From Kappaphycus alvarezii (taxonomy: Eukaryota; Rhodophyta; Florideophyceae; Gigartinales; Solieriaceae), in assembly GCA_002205965.3 (NCBI GenBank), contig NADL03000602.1, positions 310,001 through 374,000 on the forward strand: 64,000 nt of DNA, given 5' to 3'. The notes below the pieces were generated by a model. It was not told the DNA's origin. It was given only the letters and a program-made list of their open reading frames with translations, and did no database searches. The translations under genes were made by a program, and so were the position numbers. The stretch's first letter is position 1. Every line of letters begins with the position of its first letter. Below, in pieces: positions 1 through 12,900 of the stretch.

Positions 1-599
1 AATGGGAAGCAATGGAGGCACGAATTTCTTCGATGTTACATAAGCTAACCCTCTAGCCCCTTCCAACAGGAGAGTGCGCACGTTTAGCCCGCTCACTTCG
101 CTCAGCCCTACAATGTCCAAAAAAAGGAGAAGATGTCAGTCCTTCATTGCCACCACCACCATAAGTCGGCTTGTGCCTATCCCAATTTCTACCCTAGGAG
201 GCTTGCACACGGTTGCTTACTCCGTGCTTACCGACATCTCCCGGGGTGTCGCCGTGAGGGCGATGGAGATCTACGGAAAGGTCCGAGCAGTACTCTCTGA
301 AAGTCACGCTGCAACTGCTGTCATGTCCGCAGCAGCATGCGTAATTGCTGGTCTTGAGCCTCTACTTTAGAGAAGGTTACAGTGTAGATATCAGTACGAA
401 TATCACCTATCTGACGGAATATTTTGGGACATAGACGCAAACATCTTTCAAATATTAAGAAACTCAACCTTTTTACACTGCAATTCTCTGCACCAAACAT
501 TGTGAAATTCCTCAAATCATTGTCTCAGAAGTTCATCTCTGGTTTTCCCACCGTAAAGATTTTCCTATCGGTTTATTAGTGACGGAAACTGACTGTATA

Positions 600-2335
600 C
601 CCTCAATCACTTCCTCTGGGCTTTTAAGCAAGTTTTAGCCAAGTTGAATTTCTGTCTACACCTGAGACAGAGACCTTCGCGCATACATCCTTCAAATTAT
701 CCTTTGTCAAGTTTTTTAAAACTGGGATTACTTTTTTACCGCCGGTTTTACTTCTACGTTCCCGATTTCCATGGGGACCGGATCTCTGTTTCCAGAAAAA
801 TCTTCTATTTCCATTTTTCCTCCAAAACACTCTGGCAATTTTTGGGTCCAGAACGGCGATAGGCCTATCTCACACGTCCAGCATCTCTCATGATATCTGA
901 AAGGTTGACATATTCATTGGTGCACAAAAACTTCCCGATATGGGGCTTTGAACCGCGACAGTTACGATGTATATGGTCTTTAACTTCAATGTCTGGAATG
1001 GCCAATCTAATTTTCTTGAATTATTCGTTGAAGATAGAAAAAATATTTGACATTTTCCAGTGATCAAGTCTAGAGCAATATTCTCTTTGTTAAATCTTTC
1101 AAAATTATGTATTAAAGCATTCTTCGGAGTGTTCCAGGAAATTATTCTATTTCCTCCTGTTCTGGAGTGGACCATCTGCGACTCATGTGCGTTGGCAGAA
1201 TCGTACCCGAGTGCTATGTAGAGTTTTCCGTGGCCATCTTTTGGTCCATTGTAGCTGCCCATCTATATAACACCAGGCGACAACTGGTCCTTCTGCAGAG
1301 AAAGTACTCGGACTGCTTTTCTGCAGGCCTGTCTGACTGTGGGAACCTTGCCCTTGCTTTTCGCGCGCATATTGTATGTACCACATCATAGACAGCCTGT
1401 ACTGTCCATTTCCGTATGTATTTTTTACTTTTAAGGCCCACGTGTAAGGTCGCTGGAAACCTCTTCTTTTTCCTTTAATTATCCCTTTACTTTAGTAATG
1501 ACTGTAGGACTAATTAGCTGAGAGTGCCACAGTAGGTGGCACTTCTACTAATTACGCTCACCGGCTTTGTTCGCCTCACAGTAAACAAAAGACAACCCTC
1601 CCCTGCCGATCCGGAAAGCCTACCTTTTTAATTCTGTAACCGGAGTACTCCGGGAGTTCGACACCAACTTGGATTCCTAGCTAATGACCGGAAAACCTAG
1701 CACTGCACGGACTCACTATAGCTATATCTATCTAGCGTGCGATTTGAGTAGTCGGGGCTACCCTTTGTACGTGTCCGGAGTAGACCCTCAACGAACCATG
1801 GCCCAAGTAGTCACGCTACCCTTTTTGCTGAACCTTTCAGGCGCTCCCGGGGTAGGATTGCCTACTATTTTCCTTACCCACCTGTTTTCCTTTTTCCAAT
1901 TTTATTTTCCTTTCTTATACTCCTTTTCGCCATCCTTTCTAACCGCGGAGAAATACCCGGAGGACCGTAGGGCATCCTCCCACCTTCCGAGCGCGACCTA
2001 CAGTCGCCCCTCCCTGCTAACCCACTTAGCTGTCTAGGACTTCTACACTGGTATCCCGAACAAACTTTGCTTCTAAAACCCCCTAAACCTGGTGTGTGGT
2101 CCCTTTTAAGCGTCCATACTACTAACAGACTATCAAAGGTGCATTAGTTGACTAACTTTCTCTGTTTCGGGCGATTGCGAGGTCATATTTCGAATAGGAT
2201 ACCATTTGTAATGGAATAGAAATCTCTGATCTGTGTGCCGCAGTTTGGTGGTTAGAATGCCCGAGATTCTGTTGCGGCATGTTTACCATTTTTGTGAGAG
2301 AATGTAGGGTGATTTTGCGGCTGACCCATAGCGAT
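600..2335 (-). pseudogene. gag remnant of family A (inverted copy)
   Basis: On the minus strand the start region near 2335 matches the gag start of the other copy near 23232. The capsid-like part at about 890-1330 matches 23455-23800, and the tail at 624-830 matches the part before the zinc knuckle at about 24150. The reading frame is broken and interrupted by an insertion at about 1400-2095. Homology was judged on both DNA and residues. Confidence 0.6.
1400..2095. other. Insertion of unknown type within family A gag
   Basis: This stretch has no match in the family A copy at 19690-27737, while sequence on both sides does. It contains an imperfect hairpin at 1523-1543 (AGTGCCAC and GTGGCACT around five bases). 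A solo LTR of another family is one possibility, but I could not define ends. The short open frame at 1684-2037 is not recognisable. Confidence 0.4.
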
Positions 2336-2479
2336 TAGATGCACAAGACAATAACAACTTCTCTTTGAGTATCTCGGAGGAGTTCTCGATCGTACACCTG
2401 TACACCTGTAGAAATCGTATACAAGATTTCTGAAAAGACCACAGTACCAGAAAGTCGCTTAGATGGAGCTCGGGTTAGT

Positions 2480-2481
2480 TA
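2480..2481. other. Empty target site (TA) of the pogo-like element
   Basis: Minus-strand sequence around this TA reads GCATCGTGAG-TA-ACTAACCCGAG. In the other family A copy the same flanks are split by the 1517-bp element at 21568-23084, with a TA on each side. This gives the insertion site to the base. Confidence 0.75.
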
Positions 2482-2597
2482 CTCACGATGCGCAGCTTAG
2501 AACATGTCTGTTACAGAATGCTAGTAATGAATTTTGAAAAACATGTGCTTTATAATCCTATTGGCTTTCTTGGAACCTTCAAATTCCGGTCCTGTTA

Positions 2598-2662
2598 GCT
2601 GAGTGTTTATGTATCCGCAGCTCCTGATTAGTTAGTCGCGGGCTCAATTCCGCCAGCGGCAC
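2598..2662 (+). repeat. tRNA-like (SINE-type) stretch inside family A leader
   Basis: On the plus strand there is an A-box-like TTAGCTGAGTGTT and, about 35 bases on, a B-box-like GGGCTCAATTCCG, as in RNA polymerase III promoters of tRNAs and tRNA-derived SINEs. The same block, in matching orientation relative to the element, lies at 21375-21465, so it was already in the family A ancestor. It does not fold as a complete tRNA. Confidence 0.4.
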
Positions 2663-2950
2663 TTACATAAAGTTCCTTCTCTGAGGTAATGGTTGACGTC
2701 AGTCACGTCGGATGCGTTATAGTATCCCTTCTTCCGATTCTCTCTTTGCGTACTTTGAGCCATGTAGATCCTGGCGGCGATACTGCTTTGTAATTAAAAG
2801 CCCTACTATAAGCATTTGGGACCAGCAGAAAAAAGTTTTAAATTACAGCATAAGGTTGAACTCAAAATACACACGAGGTCAATTAAGAAAGGACCTTATT
2901 GCTCTATTTCCCCTTTCGTGATTCAAGCAAATTTAATGGAAAATAAAGGT

Positions 2951-3701
2951 TTAGTTGTGATCCCTCATCTCTAAGTCGATGAAGTGCCCCTTTTTGATGG
3001 CTGGAAAGGTCTTGGGGGCTGAAAAATCGAGTTTAAAATCCTCACACTTGAACTCCTTGCTTGGACGAGGTATATGACGACGGGAACGGGGGTGCTCGAA
3101 GTACTGAACGAGATCGCTGCAATTGAATTGGCAATAAGAACAATGAGACTGGGAGAACTTCGGATTCTCGTTTATCAGGCACCATTTCGAGGGCCTAGCC
3201 TTGCGGATTCGATGGTGTAACACCCTTTGGATCGGTACAGAAGCGGCTTCCTGTAGCGTTTGAAGCCTATTCGGAGAAACCCTTGAACTTTTCGCTGGTA
3301 TCGACGAATTCTGGACGGTCAGACGGCACTGCTTCCTTGGGACTGGCAGTAAAGATCGTATACCGGTTGATGGTGGTAGAGCAAAAGATCGAAAAGGAAT
3401 GCGAGGCTCCCCAACAGTAAGAAGGGGAGGTGCTCTGGAAGCTGAAAGTGCTTCGAGTAATACAAAGATCGTGGCCAGGAAGATGAATCGGCGCCGATGT
3501 CTTGGGCTCCTCGGGGCTGCGTAAGGTGAAGTCAGCGAGCAGAGTTCTCGGAGTCGACTGATGGGGAGGAGTCTTGGGATCTCCTCCCTCGCCAGTCGGT
3601 ACGAATGGGGAGGTCGGCTGTGCGCGAATGTCACCGAAGTCTCCTGAGTCGTATTCTGATGGAAATGGGGGGCGGTACTTTGACTTCTTGTTGTACGACA
3701 C
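2951..3701 (-). pseudogene. Zinc-finger accessory frame of family A (inverted copy)
   Basis: Located between the LTR and gag of the inverted copy. The C-terminal part shows a C-x2-C-x12-H-x5-H finger of the same type as the counterpart at 20566-21087, after a Pro/Ser-rich N-terminal part. It is a degraded copy. Its presence in two independent insertions says that this frame belongs to the element rather than being a chance insertion. Confidence 0.5.
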
Positions 3702-3852
3702 TGTGGGCTACCGCATAAGGGTCAGTGTAAAATGCACAAGATCTGTGTCTGCAATCGTACAGCTGAAATTAGTATAGAAGATAATTTATCCCAGCGGCTG
3801 GATTGGAAAAACGCACAATGAAGCACAAATTACTTGCGATGGTACGGAGATA

Positions 3853-4394
3853 TGTGGTGTTAGGCGCACATGAGCAGATCTAGGTTGAACAGAGGTTGAA
3901 ACTTGGGTTGAGACTGGCTTGGTTAAGCCGAACACTCCAGAACAAGGTTTATTTAGAACTAGAGAATGTCACATGCTGAAGGGAAATGTAGTACAACGGT
4001 AGCTAACGTAAAGGTTTCCCGTAAACTGCCCTGAAGATATCGTAAGTAGCGCTTTGGAACTTATAATCGGCACGAGTGACATACTCTGACAAGATGTAAA
4101 CGTACATTGGTCGAGGTGGCATGAGATAGCAAGGCAACCAGTAATTTATGAAAGAACCATAAACTACCCCAACGTGCAAATTGCCCTTAACTATTCCAAG
4201 TGTACCAATGGGGTCAGAAGTTGTGTCAAGAACTTTAAGGAAAAATTTAATGACAGCAAAGTGTCTATTAGCCCTAGTTGTAAGGTCACTGGTGATTTGA
4301 GTCTATACTACAGTAGATGCAATAAATTAGTGCAAAACTGTAAGGTGTGTGAAATACCACGTCGCAAAGGATGTTGAATCTGTGGAATATAACA
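3853..4394 (-). repeat. LTR of family A (inverted copy)
   Basis: The reverse complement aligns along its length with the LTRs at 19690-20207 and 27220-27737. It begins TGTTATATTCCACA and ends in a CACCACA-type terminus. No second LTR for this copy is visible, which agrees with it being truncated or running off the left edge. Confidence 0.8.
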
Positions 4395-5040
4395 CTATAC
4401 TGAACTTTCGAGCCTATTTAAGCTCCCTAGATCGCAGGGACTCTGCAAGAGAATAAGGATCTCCTTTTTCATGAAGGCATCGCAGAAATATGCAAGCAAG
4501 AACGGCAAATACTGCCTGCAATATCGTGTTAGGGAGGGGCGGGGCGCGCGAAGTGGAAAAGCATGACGGAAAGGGTGATAAATGATAGGAGAGTGTGCTG
4601 GAGGTGTTGTTCATCTACATTGTATCGAATAATTCTTAATTATGATACGCCTGGCCGCGTTTTGGCCGAGGGACCCCATATACAGATGGACTTCTTTATA
4701 CGTACGCAAAGAATTTGTCTGCTTTTCAACATTTTTTTGTAAATTATTTGCTCTCCAAATTGTTAGTTACGCACAGCAGTAACATGGTATGAACCTCTGG
4801 ACCCATCGCCAGCAACAGGCGAGCCGATATGAGAGCCATGAGCTCATTTTTAAGGAGCGGGGTATGTTCTGCCACGCATATTCACTGACAATAGGTATCC
4901 ACTTCACAATGTGGAACAGTCCACTCCATGCATACGTGGAACTAGTCCACTCGAGTCGGACTTGAGGCAGCGGAGAGACAGCCGTCTAGAGTCCGCCAAA
5001 GATCCAAAAACTATTTCTGGATGAAGATCTGGTCCGGGTC
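4395..5040. other. Intergenic, no gene seen
   Basis: Mixed-composition sequence between the inverted family A copy and the A+T-rich block. Short open frames on both strands show no recognisable motif, and no repeat partner was found within the window. Confidence 0.5.
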
Positions 5041-8000
5041 AATCTGGCTTATCTCTACGAAAGCCCTCTGCATTGATTAATATATTTGGTCCCACCAAAA
5101 GCAAGCAATAACTTTGACTGTTCATTCCAAAAAAAATAGAGCACAATACCAAGCAAATTATGCAGGTCTTGTTTTATGCCATTATCTGATAATTTTTCCA
5201 AAAATTTTGAATTTCGAAATTTTGTAATATCGTTGGCCATGAAGTGATACAAACTTAAAAATTACCTTTCACCAATTCAGGAGTTTTAGGTACAAAGTCA
5301 TTATAATAGATTTGCAGTGGACAGATAAGATTAGTTCTAAGTTTTTCTTAAGCACATAATTAAGAAAGTATGGGAAAATGTAATTGCAACAATCTTTGAA
5401 TGAAATGGCTCTAAATATGATGTTAACGTATCCATATCAAAATAATAGAAACTATCTAACCAGATTTATTTCTTTATAAAAAATATCACAGAAAATATAC
5501 AGTGAATTGTTTACATTTATATAATCGCTCTCAGTTTATAATTCCTAGGAAAATATTCTTATAATCACGAGAATTCTTCCGAAATTTTTAGTTTTTCTTA
5601 CTACTGGATGTCATAAATGTTCACAATATTTAGTATTGCGGGAATTAATTAGTATATTTACAGTGACTTTAACGTTCGGTAGATTCTTTTTTAATATGGA
5701 CGTACGATTACTAAGAGAAGTGATGGGGTTCAATAGACGTGCAGAAGTGATAAATTATGGATTATATAGGATGCTCCAATGTTTATATTTTGTATCCATA
5801 AATAGAAAATGAACAAAAAATATTTTGAGAAGTAATTTTACACTACTGATTATCAAACTAAGAAAATTAATGAAAAAAGCATTAAATTAATATAAGGAAA
5901 CTTGAAAAAATAATTTTCGTTAGGCGTAAAGTCATGTAAAATTCCTGATGCAAATTTTAAATTTTAAAATGTCTCTTCTAAGTTTCTTTAAACCAAATTT
6001 CCTATGTACAGATATTAAAAGATATAATAAATGAAATTTAGCATTAGTATCAAAGTAGAATTGTATGGATCTTTTGAGCTGTAATTGAACTGAAATCTAA
6101 TGTGTGACCTCTAAGAAAAGTTTATTAATCCCAAATCTGACAGTTATACTAGTTTGTTACTTTTTTGGCCTCGGTTTTAAATATTTGATTCAAAATTACT
6201 CTAATTTTAAGTCGAATGAATCAATCATATTAACTATCTTCATAAGACTGATGCTGCGGTATTGTATAGAGATAACTTCTGAAGTCAAACGAAAGGTTAA
6301 TTTTGAACAGCTTGGAAGTGTAAAATATCTGTGAGAAGAGAACAAACGACTTAAAATTTTGTGCAGCGGAGAGATTACCATCAATATTATTCGTATGTCT
6401 ACTTATCTGCACATTAAACGTAAAAGAATGTCAATTTATAGACACAAGCACTAATTATTTTCTATTTCAGCATATATGCTGAGAAAAATAACAATATATA
6501 TTGAAAGACTCATGAATTGATGTACATGTCTATGTGAAGCACGTTTTAACCCTTTATTCATGAAAAAGGTCCTTTTAGGGTTATTTGTTTGGTTTTGTAA
6601 ATAGAAGGCACCCATTTAAATAAAGTAGCTATCCACGTGTTCTTGAGCGGTAAATAAAACAATATACATAGAAAAAAGAGGAATAAATAATTCCTCAAAC
6701 TAACGTTATACTTTTTTTTTGAAAACTTTTCCATTACCATATTGACAGATTTATACGTATTCATACACTTGGTAAGCACACAAAGGTATTTCATTTCTTG
6801 AATACAATTTTAGGAATTGATCTCAGCTTTTAAAAAGTCTTTCAGAAGCACGTCAAAAATTTGCAATAGATTTTTCCTATCTTGTTCTGTAAAAACATTA
6901 GCTGGAACCGTTCAACACTTTTGAACCTACGTTTCACATCTGAAATGATTTCATATGATTTCAAAATACTTTCTGTAATTTATTTCAATTTAATTAAATA
7001 TAAAAACGTACTAGGAACATGATTCTTAATTTTTTTTGGATATTTTATTCAATTCAATTTATAAGATATGGTTCTTCAAACTTTGGTAACAATTTCACTC
7101 TTTCGAAATTCATAAAATACTTAAATTGTTCTCATGAGTTTTTATAAGGCTATAAATTTTTTAATTTCTGAATACAAGAGATTGTATGGAATCAGCCAAA
7201 GTGATTTTCACCGTTTTTCATTATGCTTTTGAATTAGATATCTTATATAGTTGTCGAGAATTCCAATATTTTAGGATGATCTTCGATGGAATATCGGATG
7301 CTCAGCTTCCTAAGTGAAACATCATTCTGATCCTCTAACCGTACTTTCCATCTTTCATAATCTACAGACTATCTAAACTATGTTTACGTTTCTGTCAAAT
7401 TCAGCATCCCAAAATATTTCCGTTTGAGAAATATTTTTCCATATCAGGCTAGAAAATATTACGCTATAGGTTTTCCTGTTCAGATGGTTATCATTCGATA
7501 CATTCTTGCTGCTTAGAAAGTTTGGTCTTCGGTTATTGAGAACCATGATACAAATAACATTTCAACTCTCCAATAAATAGTACCGATAACTGCACTCTTA
7601 CTATTGCTCCTTTTGTAGTTATCGAGAGAGAAATCATTTTTTTATCGTTTAAAATATGTACGAGATTCTTAGCATACCTTACGACGCAAATATTGATAGA
7701 TTTAGCCTATAATTTCAATTTTAATATTTTTGAACAGTGTCCCCGCTCAGAAGAGCAATTTCACTGTTTTTTACGCCCTGTTTCCACATGTTCTTAGAAA
7801 TAGCATTCTAAAATTGACTAGGCTACCTTTTTCTATATTTACTTCAAAGAATTTTTTTCGGTCGTAGGAAGAAAAAATATTGGATAAAGTTCCTTCCATT
7901 AAAGTAATATCTCTACCGAATCCCAATAAGGTACGAATACACTGCTGACTTGAAATATGTGCGAACTTAATATATTTTGTAGTAACATTCTTTTTCGAAT

Positions 8001-8489
8001 TTCAATTAAATATATCTAATTCGATATCTATGTGACCTATTTCGGAAAAAGTATTTACATTTTGCTTTTTATTAGAGAAACTCAGTTAAACCAATTAAAA
8101 GTAAATAAATAGAGATTGAAACCAAATATTAACGATCAAAGACACCTTTGTTTGATTGAAAGGTGTATGTCAATCTAAAAATTTGTCTTCTCCTATATTT
8201 GACCTCCTGATCTCCATAAATCATTCAATTTATACTAAAATAATGAAAAGGAGCCCATGAGATGGTTTTACATTAAAGATCAAAACGAAATTGATTTAAT
8301 ATTTTTAAACATTAAATCAATCAAAACGTTTCGAATACAGTATTGGAACAAATAATCACTATTTTCTTATTGATCGTAATAGAATGTTTGAGCTTATCAT
8401 CCCAGAATATTCAGAAAATATAAAGTTAATTAAGAGTATAATTAGATGTTAGAATGAAAAGTATTTCTTGATCTGGTCGGTATAATTTT

Positions 8490-8960
8490 TATCCTAGGTG
8501 ACCTAGTCGATTCGGCTCAACTCAATTACAGTACAGTAAGTTACATGTCAAATACTTTGTGTGGGTAAAACAGCCACCCACACTACACACAGTCAAATAT
8601 TTAAACTACGTAGTTTACCTACTAGGCCCCTTTTATAGTTAGCGCTTCCTTTATTAGGTTCATCCTATGGGGAGAAGTCTACTCTATACGGTAGTATCCC
8701 CTGATGCTATACATGGCTAGGTAGAAAAACGTTAGAATCTACTTAATTTCACGGGTCTTCGGTTTCCTACAAACCTCGCCCTGCTACTTTTAGTCAATGC
8801 AGCTTTGTCTTTGCTTGTTAACCTAAAGTAGAATAAATGCCGAGTTTGGCCGAGTAATAGCCTGAACCAGCCATCAGTTTCACAAGCATCTATCTAACAG
8901 GTCAAGTCAAAGTAAAAAGGCTCTGTTATCCCTGCAGTAGGGACTAGGAAAACCATGCAG
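8490..8960. repeat. Less A+T-rich island inside the A+T-rich block
   Basis: Base composition changes abruptly at both sides. The island holds ACAGTACAGT, an inverted pair GTGTGGGT...ACCCACAC near 8568-8590, and a TTTTATAG element. It could be an inserted solo LTR or MITE, but no second copy was found in the window and ends could not be set. Confidence 0.25.
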
Positions 8961-9608
8961 AAGTTCTGCAAAAAGTTTTTATATATTATTACTGCACCAA
9001 TTAAGTTCGGACCAAATTGCCAAACACTCTTTCTGATTATTTTGGTATTGAGAGCAATAAACATACACCGTACCTGTTATAGCCGTAAGCATTATTGATT
9101 GAATAATAATATTTCTAAGTTTTAAAGGAGGATACATTTAATTTGTTGATAATTGGTATTCTACTGCTACAATTAACTAACTAGACATAACATTTTAGGT
9201 TCTTTATTCCACTTTTGTTAACAGAACCATGTATTTATATTGCTTTAAAGCACGAAAAGTATTTTTCAAAAGTATTTACTTTTTCCATTAAAATATACAT
9301 TTATTGGCTTGTAATTTTTTGGAGGGTCTATAGAGCTATTTAAACCATACAATAATAGCATATTGACTAAATATAGTCAGTTTCGAGCTGGAACGTAACA
9401 AAACTTGAAAAAGAAGCCTTTAAATATGGAAATCATCTCTGAACTCGTCTTTTCAACTACAAGCAGTATTTATATCTCACAATTGACTGCAATTATTTCC
9501 TTTGGCATTTTCTCAAGAATATTTTATTTGAAAAGTCGCATAGATAAGACATTGATATCCGCAATTGATCTTTGATCAGTTTATAAGATTTTAACTTTCA
9601 CATTTATC

Positions 9609-9905
9609 ATGTCTAGGTCATTGATAAAACGACACACAGCTGTTTTGGAAGCAAACGAGGTTTTAAATAAACATTTGCATTTCGAAAGATTCGAAAACAA
9701 CGGTTTTATTGTTATAAGATTCCGAGAAAATACCCCTTTCAGTTTTAGAAATGAAAATAAATATAGAATTGCTGAACTTCTACAGATATTATATGCAGAA
9801 CAAGGACTCAAAAATATTTACGTATATGAAGATGTAAGAACAAAAAAGATAGGGGCAGAAAAGAAGAATTATGTTCATGGATTTTGCATTCATTTTCAAC
9901 AATGA
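9609..9905 (+). CDS. Unrecognised 98-codon open frame
   Basis: This is the longest ATG-to-stop frame in the A+T-rich block. The product is a charged, Lys/Arg/Glu-rich protein with no signal peptide, membrane segment or known motif that I can see. Given the many stops expected in A+T-rich DNA, a frame this long is mildly unusual, but it can still be chance. There is no neighbour or regulatory signal to support it. Confidence 0.15.
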   Translation: MSRSLIKRHTAVLEANEVLNKHLHFERFENNGFIVIRFRENTPFSFRNENKYRIAELLQILYAEQGLKNIYVYEDVRTKKIGAEKKNYVHGFCIHFQQ

Positions 9906-12900
9906 AACAATATGTATTTTGTTGATAAACTCCATCGTGAATTGAAAAGGCCGCCAGTAGTTTATTATTATTAAAGACTTTGAACAAGGATAGCAGGTTT
10001 TACGCTGATAATACACTCAAAAAAGAGAAATTTAATTCAAATTAAACACCATGAACCCTTCTTAGAGCCTAAGGCCACTATATGATTGTTAACTATCAAA
10101 AAAAAATTAAATGGTAAAAATGTTTGCGCAAATACACTATATTATTTTTAGGAAATAGTTGGATGAATACTTTCAACGATATTTTTTATCGTTTTTGATA
10201 AAAAACAGATGTGGAAAACCGCAAATTAACGAGATTCCAAATCAAAATATATTGCACTTCGCAGTGTTGCACATACATATCACAAAAATAAAGGATGACA
10301 AAAGAAAATATCTATATATGCATTTATTTCTCTACGCATGAATATTTATGCCTAATAGTTTTAAAAAAGTAGGAAAAAGGTGATTACTAGAAGTAAATAG
10401 TATAATATAAATATATTTGTTATCCAAATATAGCTGTATTAGGAAATGAATTTAATTAAAATGCAAAATTCCTAATTATGTTGCACCCATTTGTAGCCTA
10501 ATATTTTATGCAGTATGTAATTTTATTTTTCCCAAATCCAACTAAGAATACAGCAAATTTATTTCAGCAGTAGCGTCAGAAATCAAGGAGGGTAAATTAA
10601 TCAACTACAAAGGAATCGATTTTTGCGTATATAGATTTTTATATGTGAACTGTCGAAATTAATCCATAATTATAGTGAATTAACATTCTCAATGTACTCC
10701 AAATATGAAAAAAACTTTTAATTTGAACGCATTTACACAATTGAAATATTTTATCGATTACATTTATATTTTTTTGCTTTAATTGATTTTTCTTCACTTC
10801 TGTGGATTGTGTTTACAAATATGTTCGTAATTTTGCTCATATTTAGAACTTTCTCATGCTCACCTTTTTGAAAATGTCTCTATAGTAAACTATATATTTT
10901 TCGAATAAAGTTCTTCCATTTTGACGAAGAGAGTATCGAAAAATAACTAAATTGTTTCTCTAACCGAAATGATTTCTTAATAAATAGTCACTTGGTACAT
11001 TAAAATAGTTTAGCTGCAAAATATGGTGTTTCTTACTTCACATCCATACCGTCAAATTCAATAAGAGAAAAAAAATGAGTACTTCGTTTCAATTGTCTCA
11101 CCCAGGAATTAATATGTAAGATATTTATTTATTTTTGAAAATTTTAAGTTGTTTTAAAAGTTTTTTGAATCCCAAAATGAGTATCTGTAACGTAGACAAG
11201 GATACTTCTATTTTTACTAAATTATGTATTATTTGAAAATTAGCCATTTAACTATTTTCATATATTATATCCAGGCTTTTCTTTCTCGTTCCTTACATAG
11301 AAACGAGTTGTGTCTATCTATAGAGCTAACAACTTTATTAATTTTCTCCAGATTTTTTGTTTAGCTTGCGCAATAGTAAAAATCTATTAGAATTCTTGTT
11401 GTAATGCTCAATGACCCATTTTTCAGATTATATAAACCAATAGCTAATTATTCATTCAAAACAAACATTCCAGCGTGAATAATTTCTTACATTTGATAAC
11501 TTACTTGAACAGTTTGGTATACTTAGTTCTCCTGCTAAGCCCAACCGCAGACCAGGACTACTTCAGTAGGTTTTAGTAAATAACTAAGACAAAAATAATT
11601 CATAAATACAGGTGAATCCTGCGGAGAGTAAAATAATTTCATTATACCCTAAATCTGTAGCAAGGAAGATCCCAATGAATTTCTATTGACATCTGAAAAA
11701 TAAACCTTCTTCTTTAGTTAAGGTTTCTAAGGTCATTGTAATTGGCGTGGGGGTACTTTCTGAGCTCCATTTCATTGCGGAAAATATTCACATGGTTATG
11801 TTTTGTGCAAAAGGTAAGTAAGACTACAAAAGAGGAACTCCTGATGTCATACTTTGGCTCATAAGAGGACGAGCTTGCAATTTAAACTTTTATGATAACC
11901 ACAGGAGCTTTAGAGAAACATTTATATGATTAAGCAGCTATTGTAACACCTTTTCGCAGATTCGGAAACAAACATATTACTATAAACTACATAATCATTT
12001 TCACCCTATTCTTTCCGTACCGGTGTCAGAAAAATTGGTTCCCTTTCCGAAAGAGATAAGAATTCCCGGGTATCTCTACCAAAAACTCTTCACTACAGCT
12101 TAATTTTAGGAATTAAATTACAACCAGGCTATCTTTCTCATATTGAGATTTTCTACTTCTTTATTATTGAAAAGGGTGGTGAATAGAGCGGTTTGGTTAG
12201 ACTGTTCCAAAAATCCTAAGCGCCATTATGCCAAAGTTCTTTTCTTCCATAATTTTAGATTATTTTCATTAGTGTCTGAGCAGAGCCTCCTAGTACCTGA
12301 AGGTTATTTACCTAATTAGACAAATTATTAAGGAGAATATAGACGCGAAACTAAATTATGTCATGGAATTTAAAAATGTGAAAAGGTAGGAAGTATCATT
12401 CATTCCCTTTTCCAAGTACCCTTTAATATTGAAACAGAGAAAATTGCCGGAACTGTACATTTTTTCTGTAGTGACAGATAACCCGCTCTCTCTAGAGAAT
12501 ATGTAGGAACTCTCTAGAGTGCTGTCAACGGGCACGGGCCGCTTAGTCCCATGCATGGAGCTACCGCACTCATGACATGCAATTGAGTCTTAATCATACA
12601 TCTAAACAAATAAATGGCAAGCTGGCAATGTGCGTTTGGGAATGAAATGAGTCGTTGACCAATCAGATAGATCGGCTCATTTTCGTTAGCACTGATAGTC
12701 AAGTACAGTATGTTACTTTTCTCTACCCCTTCCAGTGTGAGGTTTTTGGGAGAATAATGTTGCAGAGCTACAGTAGAGCCTCGTCACCGCCGTTGTAAGT
12801 CTATTTTTTCTTCAAAACGCGAGGTTGCCGTGCTCTGTAAGCATACACATATCATAGATTTGATTCTCTTTTATACTTTTTTTATTATACTGGTCAGCTT

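Larger units (their letters stand above)
1..4394 (-). mobile_element. Ty3/gypsy chromovirus family A, truncated inverted copy (fossil)
   Basis: Read on the minus strand, this is the 5' part of the same element as the two-LTR copy at 19690-27737. Matching blocks run in the same order: an LTR (3853-4394), a leader with a zinc-finger frame (about 2950-3700), a tRNA-like stretch (2598-2662) and gag (about 600-2335). The homology seems to continue to the window edge, so the rest of pol would lie outside or be lost. Roughly 650 bp at 1400-2095 has no counterpart in the other copy and looks like a later insertion. The copy is heavily broken and clearly older than the 19690-27737 copy. Recognition rests on comparing the two copies by eye. 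Confidence 0.8.
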
